From Marivivens sp. (GTDB lineage Bacteria; Pseudomonadota; Alphaproteobacteria; Rhodobacterales; Rhodobacteraceae): 34,994 nucleotides of DNA. The translations under genes and the position numbers were made by a program. Location of the stretch: the NCBI GenBank assembly GCA_030827165.1, contig JAURFB010000021.1, positions 1-34,994 on the forward strand, written 5' to 3'. Positions 25,023 through 33,965 of this stretch are shown here, one piece after another (within the stretch, counting starts at the first letter, position 1; every line of letters begins with the position of its first letter). The notes beneath the pieces are model-generated. The model was not told where the DNA came from. It saw nothing but the letters and a program-made list of their open reading frames with translations, and did no database searches.

Positions 25023-25892
25023 TCAGCCCCGCATCTCAAGGGCGCGCGCGATGACGTCTTCAAAGTCCTGCGCCGATCTGACGGCCATCATGTCTTCAGC
25101 CGTGACTGTCACGCCCCAGCGATTGGCCATCGCCTCATAGCGCGGTTGCCGGTGGGCGAGGGCGCGGGCATAGGTCCAGCGGATGAAGGCATCAGGATCG
25201 ACCTTTTGGGGCGCGTTGCCGGTCTCGGCAAGGAATTCGGCCCAGGCTGCCTCGAGAAACTCGGGCTGATAGGCCATCGGCTTCGGTGCGCGGTCGAACC
25301 GGCGGACAAGTTCCGCGGTGTGCGCGTCGCTGCCCTTGATCCAGACCATGAGCGTTTGGGACGCAAGCTCGGACATGATCGGATCGTTCGGGTCCGCTGG
25401 ATTTACCCATTCGCAAATCGACCCGCCGGTATCGCAGACAAAATGCGGATAGCCGTAGAGTGCCTCGGCGCGACGGATGAAATAGCCGGTGTCCATCAGC
25501 GCCGAAATCTCGGCCTTGCGAAACTGCTCCTGCCGCTCGCGGTAGATATCCATCGGCAAGCCGCTTAGCGCCGGATCACCGGGTTTGCCAAGATAGGAGG
25601 CCACGGGCGTAAGATTGTTGAAGGTGATGTTGGAGCCGATATAGATCGAATCCGTCCGCAAAAGATCGCGCAGGAACGGAACCTTCATCGCCTCACGCTT
25701 GGCATTATCGACGATCAGCTCGCCCATGTAGCGGGTGCCGATCCGGTAATCTATGGAATAGTGGAACCAGTGCCCCTCGGCGCGCAGGATGTTGGAAACA
25801 TGCGTCTTTCCCAGTCCGGACATGCCGAACAGGAGGACGTGTTTGCGCGGCGCGCTGCGCCAGTCTTGGGCGGTGTCGTAGATCATGGCCAT
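25023..25892 (-). CDS. P-loop NTPase of unknown function, conserved next to metA
   Basis: The 289-residue protein carries a clear Walker A motif GMSGLGKT at residues 23-30, immediately after a short N-terminus, in a kinase- or ATPase-like context. The body contains [18 protein letters not shown], later [15 protein letters not shown], and a region around residues 180-260 without recognised motifs. The pattern resembles a nucleoside- or shikimate-kinase-type fold but no family was identified with confidence. Neighbours are two EamA transporters upstream and metA downstream. ATG 25892 is the most upstream start; ATG 25886 is an alternative. Function unknown. Confidence 0.72.
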   Translation of the reverse strand: MAMIYDTAQDWRSAPRKHVLLFGMSGLGKTHVSNILRAEGHWFHYSIDYRIGTRYMGELIVDNAKREAMKVPFLRDLLRTDSIYIGSNITFNNLTPVASYLGKPGDPALSGLPMDIYRERQEQFRKAEISALMDTGYFIRRAEALYGYPHFVCDTGGSICEWVNPADPNDPIMSELASQTLMVWIKGSDAHTAELVRRFDRAPKPMAYQPEFLEAAWAEFLAETGNAPQKVDPDAFIRWTYARALAHRQPRYEAMANRWGVTVTAEDMMAVRSAQDFEDVIARALEMRG

Positions 25893-25924
25893 TGCCTAGC
25901 GGCGGGCTGATCGGAGGTCCAGCA

Positions 25925-26827
25925 TTATCTGGCGCGGCGAAAGAGCCGCCCGTCGATCACCAGAAGGCCCAGCGCGATCACCGCAAAGCCGAGATAGGCG
26001 TTTGGAGCCAGCGCCTCGCCGTAGACAACGGCGCCGAGAAGGATGGCGAAAGGGGCGATGAGCAGGGTGACAAGGCTTACGTTGCCGGCGCCGGCGGTCA
26101 CTAGAATGCGGTAAAACAGAAGATAGGCCAGCGCCGAGGCCATGACCCCGAGATACAGAAGGCCGGCCCAGGTCGAGGCGGCATAGGCGAAGGCTGGCGT
26201 TCCGTCCCGATACAGAGCAAGGGGCAGCATGACGAGCGTCGATGCCGTCAACGTCGCGGCCGCACCGACCTCGCTCCGCAAGCCCGCGAGCGCAAATCGT
26301 CCGATCAGCCCCGCCACGGCATAGCTCAGCGTCGCCCCGATCACCGCCATCTGACCGAGCGAATAGGGATCGAACGACGCCCGCGACGATAGGCCGACTG
26401 TAAGGCTGACCCCGAAGAACCCCAGGCCGACGCCAATCGCCTTTCGCAGGGTCAGCCGCTCGTCGGCAAAGACCAGCGAGGCCATAAGAACGGTAAAGAC
26501 GGCCGTCGAGGAATTGAGAATACCCGCAAGGCCCGAGGGGATGTGTTGCTGGCCCCAGACGATCAGGGTAAACGGCACCACGTTGTTGAGAAGCCCCGAA
26601 AGCCCGATCAGCGCCCAGCGGCGCGCGCCCTTGGGCAGCGGCAGCCCTTTCCACAGGACATAGGCCCACAACAGCATCGCGGCGACCGTCACGCGGAAGG
26701 CCACCACGGTGAACACCTGCACCTCTCCCAAGACGACCCTGTTTGAAAGGAACGACCCGCCCCAGATCGCGCTGAGGGCAAAGAGCATGAGCCACCCCTG
26801 AAGGGTGAGCGTCTTTTGTTCGGTCAT
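25925..26827 (-). CDS. EamA-type DMT superfamily transporter
   Basis: The 300-residue protein has ten predicted membrane helices in two EamA repeats. It shows the entry motif ALSAIWGGSFLSNRVV, VPFTLIVWGQQHIPSG at the first-repeat end, and ASALAYLLFYRIL in the second repeat. It is an inner-membrane exporter or importer of small metabolites; amino-acid export is typical of the family. A second EamA gene lies 54 bp upstream and the P-loop gene 32 bp downstream. Substrate unknown. Confidence 0.9.
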   Translation of the reverse strand: MTEQKTLTLQGWLMLFALSAIWGGSFLSNRVVLGEVQVFTVVAFRVTVAAMLLWAYVLWKGLPLPKGARRWALIGLSGLLNNVVPFTLIVWGQQHIPSGLAGILNSSTAVFTVLMASLVFADERLTLRKAIGVGLGFFGVSLTVGLSSRASFDPYSLGQMAVIGATLSYAVAGLIGRFALAGLRSEVGAAATLTASTLVMLPLALYRDGTPAFAYAASTWAGLLYLGVMASALAYLLFYRILVTAGAGNVSLVTLLIAPFAILLGAVVYGEALAPNAYLGFAVIALGLLVIDGRLFRRAR

Positions 26828-26881
26828 GGCGGCACGCTATGGGCGAGGCCACGTCGCGGCAATCCGAAACTTGCGCCTTTT

Positions 26882-27760
26882 TCAGTCCCTGGCCGAGCGG
26901 GTGATGTTGAACCAGTTGCCTGCAAAGATCAGCGCCGCGCCAAGAAAGACGAAGACGTCGAGCGGTTCGCTGTAAAACAACGCCCCGACGATGGCGATGA
27001 CCGGAAGGCGGGCAAAGTCGATTGGCATGACAATCGAAGCCGGTGCAATCCGCAAGGCATTGGTCAGGCAGAAATGCGCCAAGAGCCCCGCGCAGCCGAT
27101 CAGAACGAGCCATGGGGTCGTGGTCGGATCGGGCAGGGCCAGGTCGCCTTCCCAGCCCGCGAAAGCAAGACCAAAGACCGCCTGCATGGTGGTCAGGTAA
27201 AAGAGGATGCAGGTGATCGTCTCGGTGCGGGTCAGACGGCGGGTGAAGACGGCCGTTAGTGCAAAGGCCACGGCCGAAAAGGCCGCCGCCGCAACACCGA
27301 TGTTGAGGCTTTCGGGGCTCGGCCGGGCCACGATCAGGATGCCAGCAAAGCCGATTGCGGCGGCGATCAGGCCCACTTTCCGGATCGGCTCGGCCAGAAA
27401 GATCGGGGAAATCAGGATCACCCAGATCGGCGTGGTAAACTCAAGCGCAAAGACCTGCGCAAGAGGAATCACCGTGATGGCAAAGAACCACAGGTTCTGC
27501 CCCGTAAAATGGGCAAGGTTGCGGGCGGCGTGAAGGCCGAGGCTGCGCCGCGTGATTTCACGCCACTTGCCTGTGCTCAGGGCGACAGAGCCGACGATCA
27601 GGATGCCGATGAGGCTGCGATAGAACATGATCTCGAAGGTATCGAGCGCAAAGCTGACCGCGCGGCCCGCAATCGCCATGGCCGTAAACGAGGCAATCGC
27701 GCCCGTCATCCAGATGGCCGCGCGCAGCGTTGTCGCCAGATCAGTCTTCTGTGATGGCAT
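26882..27760 (-). CDS. EamA-type DMT superfamily transporter
   Basis: The 292-residue protein has ten hydrophobic helices in two EamA repeats, with RNLAHFTGQNLWFFA, PLAQVFALEFTTPIW and a second-repeat AHFCLTNALRIAPASIVMP. It differs clearly from its neighbour, so the two are distant paralogues. The ATG at 27760 overlaps the 3' end of the ABM-domain gene by 20 bp. In-frame sequence further upstream lies within that gene and does not look transporter-like. Confidence 0.9.
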   Translation of the reverse strand: MPSQKTDLATTLRAAIWMTGAIASFTAMAIAGRAVSFALDTFEIMFYRSLIGILIVGSVALSTGKWREITRRSLGLHAARNLAHFTGQNLWFFAITVIPLAQVFALEFTTPIWVILISPIFLAEPIRKVGLIAAAIGFAGILIVARPSPESLNIGVAAAAFSAVAFALTAVFTRRLTRTETITCILFYLTTMQAVFGLAFAGWEGDLALPDPTTTPWLVLIGCAGLLAHFCLTNALRIAPASIVMPIDFARLPVIAIVGALFYSEPLDVFVFLGAALIFAGNWFNITRSARD

Positions 27761-28013
27761 ACCGCCGCTCGATCCCTCTGGTGGCCTGCCCCCACTCTGA
27801 AGCGGCAGCCCGTGCCTGATGCGCCTCGAAGGCCGCGCGGTCAGAGAACACCTCTGCGACGTCCCACACAAGAGGATCGGCACTTTGCCGCACCTCGAAG
27901 GAGATGCAACCCTGCTCGGTGCGCGAGAGGCGGATGTGCTCGGGAAGGAGGCGAGCAACGAGGGCCGCTTGGCCCTCGCCCGCGCAGATCAGTTGTCCGG
28001 CAAGCCGGATCAC
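27741..28013 (-). CDS. Antibiotic biosynthesis monooxygenase (ABM) domain protein
   Basis: The roughly 90-residue protein is a single ferredoxin-like ABM domain: [45 protein letters not shown]. Such proteins form dimers and can act as small oxygenases or heme-degrading enzymes; the substrate is unknown here. Two GTG starts are possible: 28013, which overlaps the guaA stop as GTGA, and 28019. The former is slightly preferred. It ends inside the following EamA gene, so guaA, this gene and the transporter form a chain of overlaps. Confidence 0.8.
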   Translation of the reverse strand: MIRLAGQLICAGEGQAALVARLLPEHIRLSRTEQGCISFEVRQSADPLVWDVAEVFSDRAAFEAHQARAAASEWGQATRGIERRYAITED

Positions 28014-29569
28014 TCCCACTCGATCGTTCCCGGCGGTTTGGACGTAATGTCATAGGTGCAGCGGTTGATGCCTTTGACCTCGTTGATGATCCGCGTGGCG
28101 GTTTCACCGAGGAAGTCGTGGGTGAAGGGATAATAATCCGCTGTCATCCCGTCGACCGAGGTCACCGCGCGCAGGGCGCAGGCGAAATCATAGGTGCGGC
28201 CATCGCCCATCACGCCCACGGTGCGCACGGGGAGGATCGCGACGAAGGCCTGCCAGATTTCGTCATAAAGGCCGTGCTTGCGGATCTGGTCGATGAAAAC
28301 GGCATCCGCCTTGCGGAGGATTTCAAGCTTTTCGCGGGTGATCTCGCCGGGGCAGCGGATCGCAAGGCCGGGGCCGGGGAAAGGGTGCCGGCCGATAAAG
28401 CTTTCGGGCAGGCCAAGCTCGCGGCCCAGGGCGCGCACCTCATCCTTGAACAGCTCGCGCAATGGCTCGACGAGCTTGAGGCCCATCTTCTCCGGCAGGC
28501 CGCCGACGTTGTGGTGCGACTTGATCGTCACCGAAGGCCCGCCCGAGAAGGAAACGCTTTCGATCACGTCGGGATAGAGTGTGCCTTGGGCAAGAAACTC
28601 TGCCCCTTCGATCCCGTTCGCATATTTCTGGAACACGTCGATAAACAGCCTGCCGATGGTCTTGCGCTTGACCTCGGGGTCGGAAACGCCCTCGAGCGCG
28701 CCGAGGAACAATTCGCTCTCGTCGGCGTGGATCAGCTTGATGTTATAGTTGTCCCGGAACATCGTGACGACCTGCTCGGCCTCGTTGAGCCGCAAGAGGC
28801 CGTGATCCACGAACACACAGGTGAGTTGATCACCGATCGCCTCGTGCAAGAGGATCGCCGCGACCGAGCTGTCCACGCCGCCCGAAAGCCCGCAGATCAC
28901 ATGACCGTCGCCCACTTGTGCGCGGATCTTCTCGATTGCGTCGTCCTTATAGGCGCCCATGGTCCAGTCGCCAGTGAAGCCGGCAAGGCGGACGAAGTTC
29001 TCGTAAAGCTTGGCGCCCTTGGGCGTGTGATGCACCTCGGGGTGAAATTGCACCGCATAGAAATGTCGGCTCACATCGGCAGTGATCGCAAAGGGCGCGC
29101 CGGGCGATGTGCCGTAGACCTCAAAGCCGGGGGCGATGCGGCTCACATGGTCGCCGTGGCTCATCCAGACCTGCTCGCGGCCCTCGACAAACCATCCCTC
29201 AAGGATCGAAAGCTGCGCCTCGGCCGGGGTCACGAAAGCGCGGCCGAATTCGGCTGTGCCGTGGCCCGATTCCACAAGGCCGCCCAGCTCTTGCATCATG
29301 ACCTGCTGGCCATAGCAGATGCCAAGGATCGGCACACCCATAGTGAAGGCGGTTTTCGGCGGGCGGGGCGAGCCTTCGCGGGTGACGCTGTCGGGGCCGC
29401 CCGAGAAGATCATCGCCTTGGGCGCGAACGCGGCCAGAAAGGCGTCGGTTACGTTCTGGTAGGGGTGGATTTCGCAATAGACGTTGAGCTCGCGCAGGCG
29501 GCGCGCAATGAGCTGCGTGACCTGGCTTCCAAAGTCGATGATGAGAAGGCGATCATGGGTATGTGTCAT
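28010..29569 (-). CDS. guaA: GMP synthase (glutamine-hydrolysing) GuaA
   Basis: GuaA converts XMP to GMP, using glutamine-derived ammonia and ATP. The 519-residue protein has a glutaminase domain with C85 in GICYGQQ and H176/E178 in QFHPEV. The synthetase domain carries the PP-loop LSGGVDSS (about 228-235), and the dimerisation domain follows, ending [16 protein letters not shown]. Its last codons carry the GTG start of the ABM gene. The gene leads the minus-strand run. Confidence 0.98.
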   Translation of the reverse strand: MTHTHDRLLIIDFGSQVTQLIARRLRELNVYCEIHPYQNVTDAFLAAFAPKAMIFSGGPDSVTREGSPRPPKTAFTMGVPILGICYGQQVMMQELGGLVESGHGTAEFGRAFVTPAEAQLSILEGWFVEGREQVWMSHGDHVSRIAPGFEVYGTSPGAPFAITADVSRHFYAVQFHPEVHHTPKGAKLYENFVRLAGFTGDWTMGAYKDDAIEKIRAQVGDGHVICGLSGGVDSSVAAILLHEAIGDQLTCVFVDHGLLRLNEAEQVVTMFRDNYNIKLIHADESELFLGALEGVSDPEVKRKTIGRLFIDVFQKYANGIEGAEFLAQGTLYPDVIESVSFSGGPSVTIKSHHNVGGLPEKMGLKLVEPLRELFKDEVRALGRELGLPESFIGRHPFPGPGLAIRCPGEITREKLEILRKADAVFIDQIRKHGLYDEIWQAFVAILPVRTVGVMGDGRTYDFACALRAVTSVDGMTADYYPFTHDFLGETATRIINEVKGINRCTYDITSKPPGTIEWE

Positions 29570-29754
29570 GGGCAGGCACTAGACCGGCAAAAGGCCTGTT
29601 GCAAGAGTTCTGGCGCGGCGTGAGGCAATATCGCACGTGAGAAAAGCGGTCACTTGCGGTCGGATGTCGCTTTCCGGCGTCAATGGCCGCAATTCCATCG
29701 TCGACCGACCGAGTCTGGGGCTATCTGCTAGAGCAATTTTGTGGAGGATTGCCC

Positions 29755-31308
29755 ATGTCTGATCTCGAAACAGCCCAAACCGCGCGCCGTGCTCGTGGCG
29801 GCGGCGGCGCCGCCCGCCGCGCCGAGCGGACCGCTGTGAGCGTGGAAACCGCACGCTTCATCGAGCGCAAGATTCCCAACCTCGAGATCCTGAACGAAGA
29901 GGCCCTCCAGATCATCGAGCACAACGCCGAGACGGTGCTTGAAGAGATCGGCGTGAACTTTGTCGAAAATCCCGGAGCTCTCGAGCTCTGGAAGGCGGCT
30001 GGCGCCGATGTTCAGGGCGAGCGCGTCCGCATTCCCCGCGGCCTTGCACGCGAGCTGATCAAGACTGCGCCGTCAAGCTTTACCCAGTACGCCCGCAATT
30101 CCGCCCGCAATGTCGAGATCGGCGGGCGAAACCTTGTTCTGGCGCCTGTCTATGGCCCGCCCTTCGTCCGCACCGCGCAAGGCGGCCGCCGTTATGCGAC
30201 GCTCGACGATTTCCAGAAATTCGTGAAGCTTGGCTATATGTCGAAATGGTTGCACCACTCGGGCGGCACCGTTTGCGAGCCGACCGACATTCCGGTGAAC
30301 AAGCGGCACCTCGACATGCTGCTCGCGCATATGACGCTGTCGGACAAGCCTTTCATGGGCTCGGTGACCGAGCCGAGCCGCGCTCAGGATTCGGTCGATA
30401 TGGCCTCGATCCTCTTCGGCGCGGATTTTGTCCAGCAAAACACGGTGATGACCTCGCTCATCAACATCAACTCGCCGATGGTCTTCGACGGGATCATGAT
30501 GGGCGCCCTCGAGGTTTATGCCCGCAACAATCAGGCCGCGATCATTTCGCCGTTCATCGTGGGCGGTGCAATGGCGCCGGTGTCGGTGGCAGGCACGCTG
30601 ACGCAGGTTCTGGCGGAAGTGCTGGCTGGCGTGGCCTACAGTCAGCTGATCCGCAAGGGTGCACCGGTGATCGCCGGGGCGTTTGTGACCTCGATCGACA
30701 TGAACTCGGGTGCGCCGACTTTCGGCACCCCGGAAGCGGCGCATATCACCTATGGCGTGGGCCAACTCGTGCGGCGCCTCGGGCTGCCCTATCGTTCGGC
30801 CGGCGGGTTCTGCGGCTCCAAGCTGCCCGACGCACAGGCCGCCTATGAATCGGCCAACAGCCTCAACATGGGCCTTCTGGCGGGCGTCAACTTCATGCTC
30901 CACGCTTGCGGCTGGCTCGAAGGCGGCCTAGTGGCCGATTTCGAGAAGTTCGTAATGGACGCCGATCAGCTCGGCACCCTGCATCACATCGCCAAGGGCA
31001 TCGACATGTCCGAAAACGGACAGGCGATGGACGCCATCCGCGAGGTGGGTCCGGGCGGTCACTATCTCGGTTGTGCCCACACGCAGGCGAACTTCAAGAG
31101 CGCCTTCTGGCGGTCTGATCTCTTCGACTACAAGCCCTTCGAGACTTGGGACGAAGAAGGCGCCCGCGATACGCAGGCGCTTGCCTCGGTGCGTGTCGAG
31201 AAACTGCTCGAGCAATATCAGAAGCCAGAACTTGACCCCGCGATCGAAGAGGCGTTGAACGCCTATGTCGCACAGAAGAAGGGCTCGATGCCCGACAGCT
31301 TCATGTAG
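29755..31308 (+). CDS. Non-pyrrolysine MttB/COG5598-type methyltransferase
   Basis: The 517-residue protein belongs to the trimethylamine methyltransferase superfamily, which demethylates quaternary or tertiary amines such as glycine betaine onto a corrinoid protein. Features are ERKIPNLEILNEEALQIIE, the N-terminal extension, and FRKIPRG-like VRIPRGLAREL and GGRNLVLAP. The central TIM-barrel stretch includes PTFGTPEAAHITYGVGQL. No in-frame amber codon interrupts the gene, so it is a non-pyrrolysine form. No corrinoid-binding or corrinoid methyltransferase partner lies in the window. The ATG at 29755 follows GGAGG; upstream in-frame sequence is not family-like. Its 3' end overlaps the opposing DUF6477 gene by 8 bp. 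Substrate unknown. Confidence 0.87.
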   Translation: MSDLETAQTARRARGGGGAARRAERTAVSVETARFIERKIPNLEILNEEALQIIEHNAETVLEEIGVNFVENPGALELWKAAGADVQGERVRIPRGLARELIKTAPSSFTQYARNSARNVEIGGRNLVLAPVYGPPFVRTAQGGRRYATLDDFQKFVKLGYMSKWLHHSGGTVCEPTDIPVNKRHLDMLLAHMTLSDKPFMGSVTEPSRAQDSVDMASILFGADFVQQNTVMTSLININSPMVFDGIMMGALEVYARNNQAAIISPFIVGGAMAPVSVAGTLTQVLAEVLAGVAYSQLIRKGAPVIAGAFVTSIDMNSGAPTFGTPEAAHITYGVGQLVRRLGLPYRSAGGFCGSKLPDAQAAYESANSLNMGLLAGVNFMLHACGWLEGGLVADFEKFVMDADQLGTLHHIAKGIDMSENGQAMDAIREVGPGGHYLGCAHTQANFKSAFWRSDLFDYKPFETWDEEGARDTQALASVRVEKLLEQYQKPELDPAIEEALNAYVAQKKGSMPDSFM

Positions 31309-31603
31309 ACGACGCCGGGCCGTAGGCGGCCCGGTGAATCCGCGCCTCACCCAGAAGCGCGATCAAGACCTCGACATGCTCGGCGACCGAATATTCGGCG
31401 TGGTTGGCGATGCGGTGTTCGTTGATCTCAGACTCGATTTCGAGAATGCACAATATCGCCTCGCCGGTCTTTGCCGGAACCTCGCTTTTCAAGATGCGGC
31501 GCAGATGGACATCGCGACGATAGTCGTCCGCGCCGATCTTTGCGGTTCGAACCAGAAGGCCCGGGCGCTTCAGGGCCGAAATCATTCCCAGTAGGTCTCT
31601 CAT
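31301..31603 (-). CDS. DUF6477-type small protein
   Basis: The 100-residue protein is predicted mostly helical: MRDLLGMISALKRPGLLVR, then DYRRDVHLRRIL and ILEIESEINEHRIANHAEYS. It resembles small Rhodobacterales proteins named DUF6477. No catalytic motif is visible. ATG 31603 is chosen because GGAG lies six bases upstream. The gene is divergent from a helix-turn-helix DUF6456 gene, sharing a 174-bp AT-richer region. The 3' end overlaps the MttB homologue by 8 bp. Confidence 0.68.
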   Translation of the reverse strand: MRDLLGMISALKRPGLLVRTAKIGADDYRRDVHLRRILKSEVPAKTGEAILCILEIESEINEHRIANHAEYSVAEHVEVLIALLGEARIHRAAYGPASST

Positions 31604-31777
31604 TGTTGCTCCAGAGTGAACAAAAACAGCGTTCATCTAGGCACACTCATAGGTTGTGTTGCGCAGAAAATAATTATCGTTCGGCATCGGTAGGTTTTAA
31701 CAAGAAATTACCGCGAACACTGTTGCGCAAAGAACGACAATAGACCGCGGCTGAAACTGAATGGAGGCAGCGCAGAT
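31604..31777. promoter_or_regulatory. Divergent promoter region with direct repeats and a CtrA-like site
   Basis: The region is more AT-rich than its surroundings. TGTTGCGCA occurs twice as a direct repeat (31657-31665 and 31721-31729), 64 bp apart. TTAA-N7-TTAC (31697-31711) matches the CtrA half-site arrangement TTAA-N7-TTAA in seven of eight positions. Both divergent genes could be controlled from here. Regulator identity is inference. Confidence 0.45.
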
Positions 31778-32920
31778 ATGTCCGGAGAAGATTTCAAAAT
31801 GAATGGGAGGCCGCCGTCGGAGTCCGCGGCCGGCTGGCCGCAATGGGTGCCGCTTGGGGCGAGGCATTATCTCGCCCATACATCGGAAGGGCGGTCGATC
31901 CGCGGACTTGCGCGCCGATCCGGACTGCATCCGTCCACGGTTCTTCGCCAGGTGCGGCGGTATGAGACCCGCCGCGACGATCCGTTGATCGACGATGCGC
32001 TGTCCGAACTTGCCCAGAAAATGAACGGCCGCACGTGCGGCGTCGTCAAGGAACTCTCGCACATGGACCACAAACCCGACACGATGCGCGGCACAGCTAC
32101 GGATGAGCAGACGCTCAGCGAAAGCCGCCTGATAAGCGAATCCCTTCGCATCCTCCGCCGCCTGGTCGAAACAGGCGCCGTGCTTGCGGTCGGTCGCGAG
32201 ATGGATACCGCCGTCGTCGTCCGCGATGCCCCCGACGATTCGGCGACCCGGTCGGCGGTTGTCGACCGGGTGGTGGCGCAGGCGATGGCGCTCAGAGACT
32301 GGATCGCCTGCCATGATCCCGGAGCGCGGGTGGCCCGTTATCACATCACGGCGGCCGGGCGCTCGGCCTTGCGCGAGTTGATCGCCGCAAGCGAGAACCG
32401 CGCTCGCGCCTTGGCCGAAGGCCCCGCCGAGTTTGTTCCCGCACGCAATGCAGATATCGAAGACGACCTTCCGCAAGCCCGCGGTCAGCGCTTTGCTGTG
32501 GCCGATAGCCCTCTCGTGGGCCTTGCCCGCCGGCGCGACAAGGACGGAACGCCATTTCTGTCTCGGCTCCTTTTGGCGGCCGGGGAGCGGCTCAGGGAAG
32601 ATTACGAACTGAGCCAGATGGAGGCTGAATGCCAGCGCGACTGGAGCACGGTCTTCAAGGAAAGGGCGGACGCTGGTCCCGTTGGCACGAGCGCGTCGAT
32701 CGCCGCTTACAGGCGGGTCGAAGACGCTTTGCGAGAGCTAGGGCCAGGCCTTGGGGATGTGGCGCTTCGGTGCTGCTGTCTGCTTGAGGGGCTTGAAACC
32801 ACCGAACAGCGGCTTGGCTGGGCGGCAAGATCGGGCAAGATCGTCTTGCGCATCGCCTTGCAACGCCTCGCGCGGCATTACGAAGAACAGCACGGACGGT
32901 TCGGCCCCCTGATCGGCTGA
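31778..32920 (+). CDS. Helix-turn-helix protein with DUF6456-type C-terminal domain
   Basis: The 380-residue protein has three parts. The N-terminal helix-turn-helix is GRSIRGLARRSGLHPSTVLRQV (about residues 38-59, in two pieces around the turn). A second winged-helix-like domain at about 115-205 contains ESLRILRRLVETGAVLAV and RYHITAAGRSALREL. A C-terminal domain at about 255-380 carries LSRLLLAAGERLREDYELSQ and RDWSTVF, and ends in helices with a CCC run. It looks like a DNA-binding regulator common in Rhodobacterales but without known targets. ATG 31778 has GGAGG about ten bases upstream; ATG 31799 is an alternative start. Confidence 0.75.
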   Translation: MSGEDFKMNGRPPSESAAGWPQWVPLGARHYLAHTSEGRSIRGLARRSGLHPSTVLRQVRRYETRRDDPLIDDALSELAQKMNGRTCGVVKELSHMDHKPDTMRGTATDEQTLSESRLISESLRILRRLVETGAVLAVGREMDTAVVVRDAPDDSATRSAVVDRVVAQAMALRDWIACHDPGARVARYHITAAGRSALRELIAASENRARALAEGPAEFVPARNADIEDDLPQARGQRFAVADSPLVGLARRRDKDGTPFLSRLLLAAGERLREDYELSQMEAECQRDWSTVFKERADAGPVGTSASIAAYRRVEDALRELGPGLGDVALRCCCLLEGLETTEQRLGWAARSGKIVLRIALQRLARHYEEQHGRFGPLIG

Positions 32921-32927
32921 GCGGAGT

Positions 32928-32987
32928 GCATGGCTGCCATGCATCAGGCTTGGTTGCCCCAAGGGCCGTTTGGCCGTATGAGGCAAC
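32928..32987 (+). other. Structured leader upstream of lipA
   Basis: A perfect hairpin GCATGG-CTG-CCATGC (32928-32942) is followed by GTTGCC (32953-32958) and GGCAAC (32982-32987). The latter pair is an exact inverted repeat enclosing GGCC-GTTT-GGCC (32964-32975). There is no T-run, so it is either a leader structure of lipA or a factor-dependent stop for the DUF6456 gene. Function is inferred only from structure. Confidence 0.45.
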
Positions 32988-33014
32988 AAAGCGAATGTGA
33001 TGGAGCCCGCTGCA

Positions 33015-33965
33015 ATGCGCGATCTGAAACTGCCCGACCAGCGCCATCCCGAAAAGGCGCACCGCCCTGATAACGCGCAGCCGCAAAAGCCGTCGTGGAT
33101 CAGGGTCAAGGCGCCCGTCTCGCAGGGCTACAAGGATACCCGCGACATCCTGCGCACCCACAAGCTTTCAACCGTCTGTGAAGAGGCCGCTTGCCCCAAC
33201 GTCGGCGAATGCTGGAGCCAGGGCCACGCCACCATGATGATCATGGGCGAGATCTGCACGCGCGGTTGTTCCTTTTGCAATATCGCCACCGGTCGGCCCG
33301 ATGCGCTTGATGTGTTCGAGCCAGGGCGCGTGGCAGATGCGGTCAAGAAACTCGGCCTCAACCATGTTGTCATCACCAGCGTCGACCGCGACGATCTTGA
33401 AGATGGTGGCGCCGAACATTTCGCCCAGACCATCCGTGCGATCCGTCACCAATCGCCCGATACGACCATCGAGATTCTGACCCCTGACTTCCTGAAATGC
33501 GGTCCTGAAGTTCTTGAACTCGTGGTCAGGTCCAAGCCAGACGTGTTCAACCACAACCTCGAGACTGTGCCGGGTCTTTATCCTTCGGTTCGCCCCGGCG
33601 CCCGCTATTTCCATTCGCTGCGGCTCTTGCAGCGGGTGAAAGAGCTTGATCCTTCGATGTTTACCAAGTCGGGCATCATGGTCGGCCTTGGCGAGGATCG
33701 CCAGTCGGTCATGCAGGTGATGGACGATATGCGCGCGGCCGGCATCGATTTCCTGACTATCGGCCAGTATCTCCAGCCGACCCCCAAGCACCACAAGGTC
33801 GATCGTTTCGTGACGCCCGAGGAGTTTGCCGCTTACGAGAAAGCGGCCTACGGCAAGGGTTTCCTGATGGTTTCGGCCACGCCGCTGACCCGCTCGTCCT
33901 ATCATGCGGGCGATGATTTCGCGCGGCTCAGGGCGGCGCGGCTCGCCAAGCTGGCACAGGCCTAG
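33015..33965 (+). CDS. lipA: Lipoyl synthase LipA
   Basis: LipA is a radical-SAM enzyme that inserts two sulfurs into octanoyl chains on lipoyl domains. The 316-residue protein has the auxiliary cluster motif C55-x4-C60-x5-C66 ([12 protein letters not shown]) and the radical-SAM motif C81-x3-C85-x2-C88 (CTRGCSFC), with the RSSY segment near the C-terminus. The ATG at 33015 fits the family N-terminus ([14 protein letters not shown]) and follows GGAG at nine-base spacing. Further in-frame starts lie at 32997 and 33000. Its stop shares CTAG (33962-33965) with the opposing cytochrome gene. Confidence 0.97.
   Translation: MRDLKLPDQRHPEKAHRPDNAQPQKPSWIRVKAPVSQGYKDTRDILRTHKLSTVCEEAACPNVGECWSQGHATMMIMGEICTRGCSFCNIATGRPDALDVFEPGRVADAVKKLGLNHVVITSVDRDDLEDGGAEHFAQTIRAIRHQSPDTTIEILTPDFLKCGPEVLELVVRSKPDVFNHNLETVPGLYPSVRPGARYFHSLRLLQRVKELDPSMFTKSGIMVGLGEDRQSVMQVMDDMRAAGIDFLTIGQYLQPTPKHHKVDRFVTPEEFAAYEKAAYGKGFLMVSATPLTRSSYHAGDDFARLRAARLAKLAQA

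Noticed and set aside
25896-27113. Open frame of about 405 codons on the minus strand across the two EamA genes
   Set aside because: It is a +1 shift of the true transporter frames and lacks hydrophobic periodicity.
27812-29623. Open frame of about 603 codons on the plus strand opposite guaA
   Set aside because: guaA on the minus strand has all catalytic motifs. The plus translation is low-complexity antisense of it.
29570-29754. Possible dispersed repeat in the guaA / MttB homologue gap
   Set aside because: A GCGGTCACTTGCGGTCGG stretch resembled a repeat known from other alphaproteobacteria, but no second copy is present and the resemblance is too vague.
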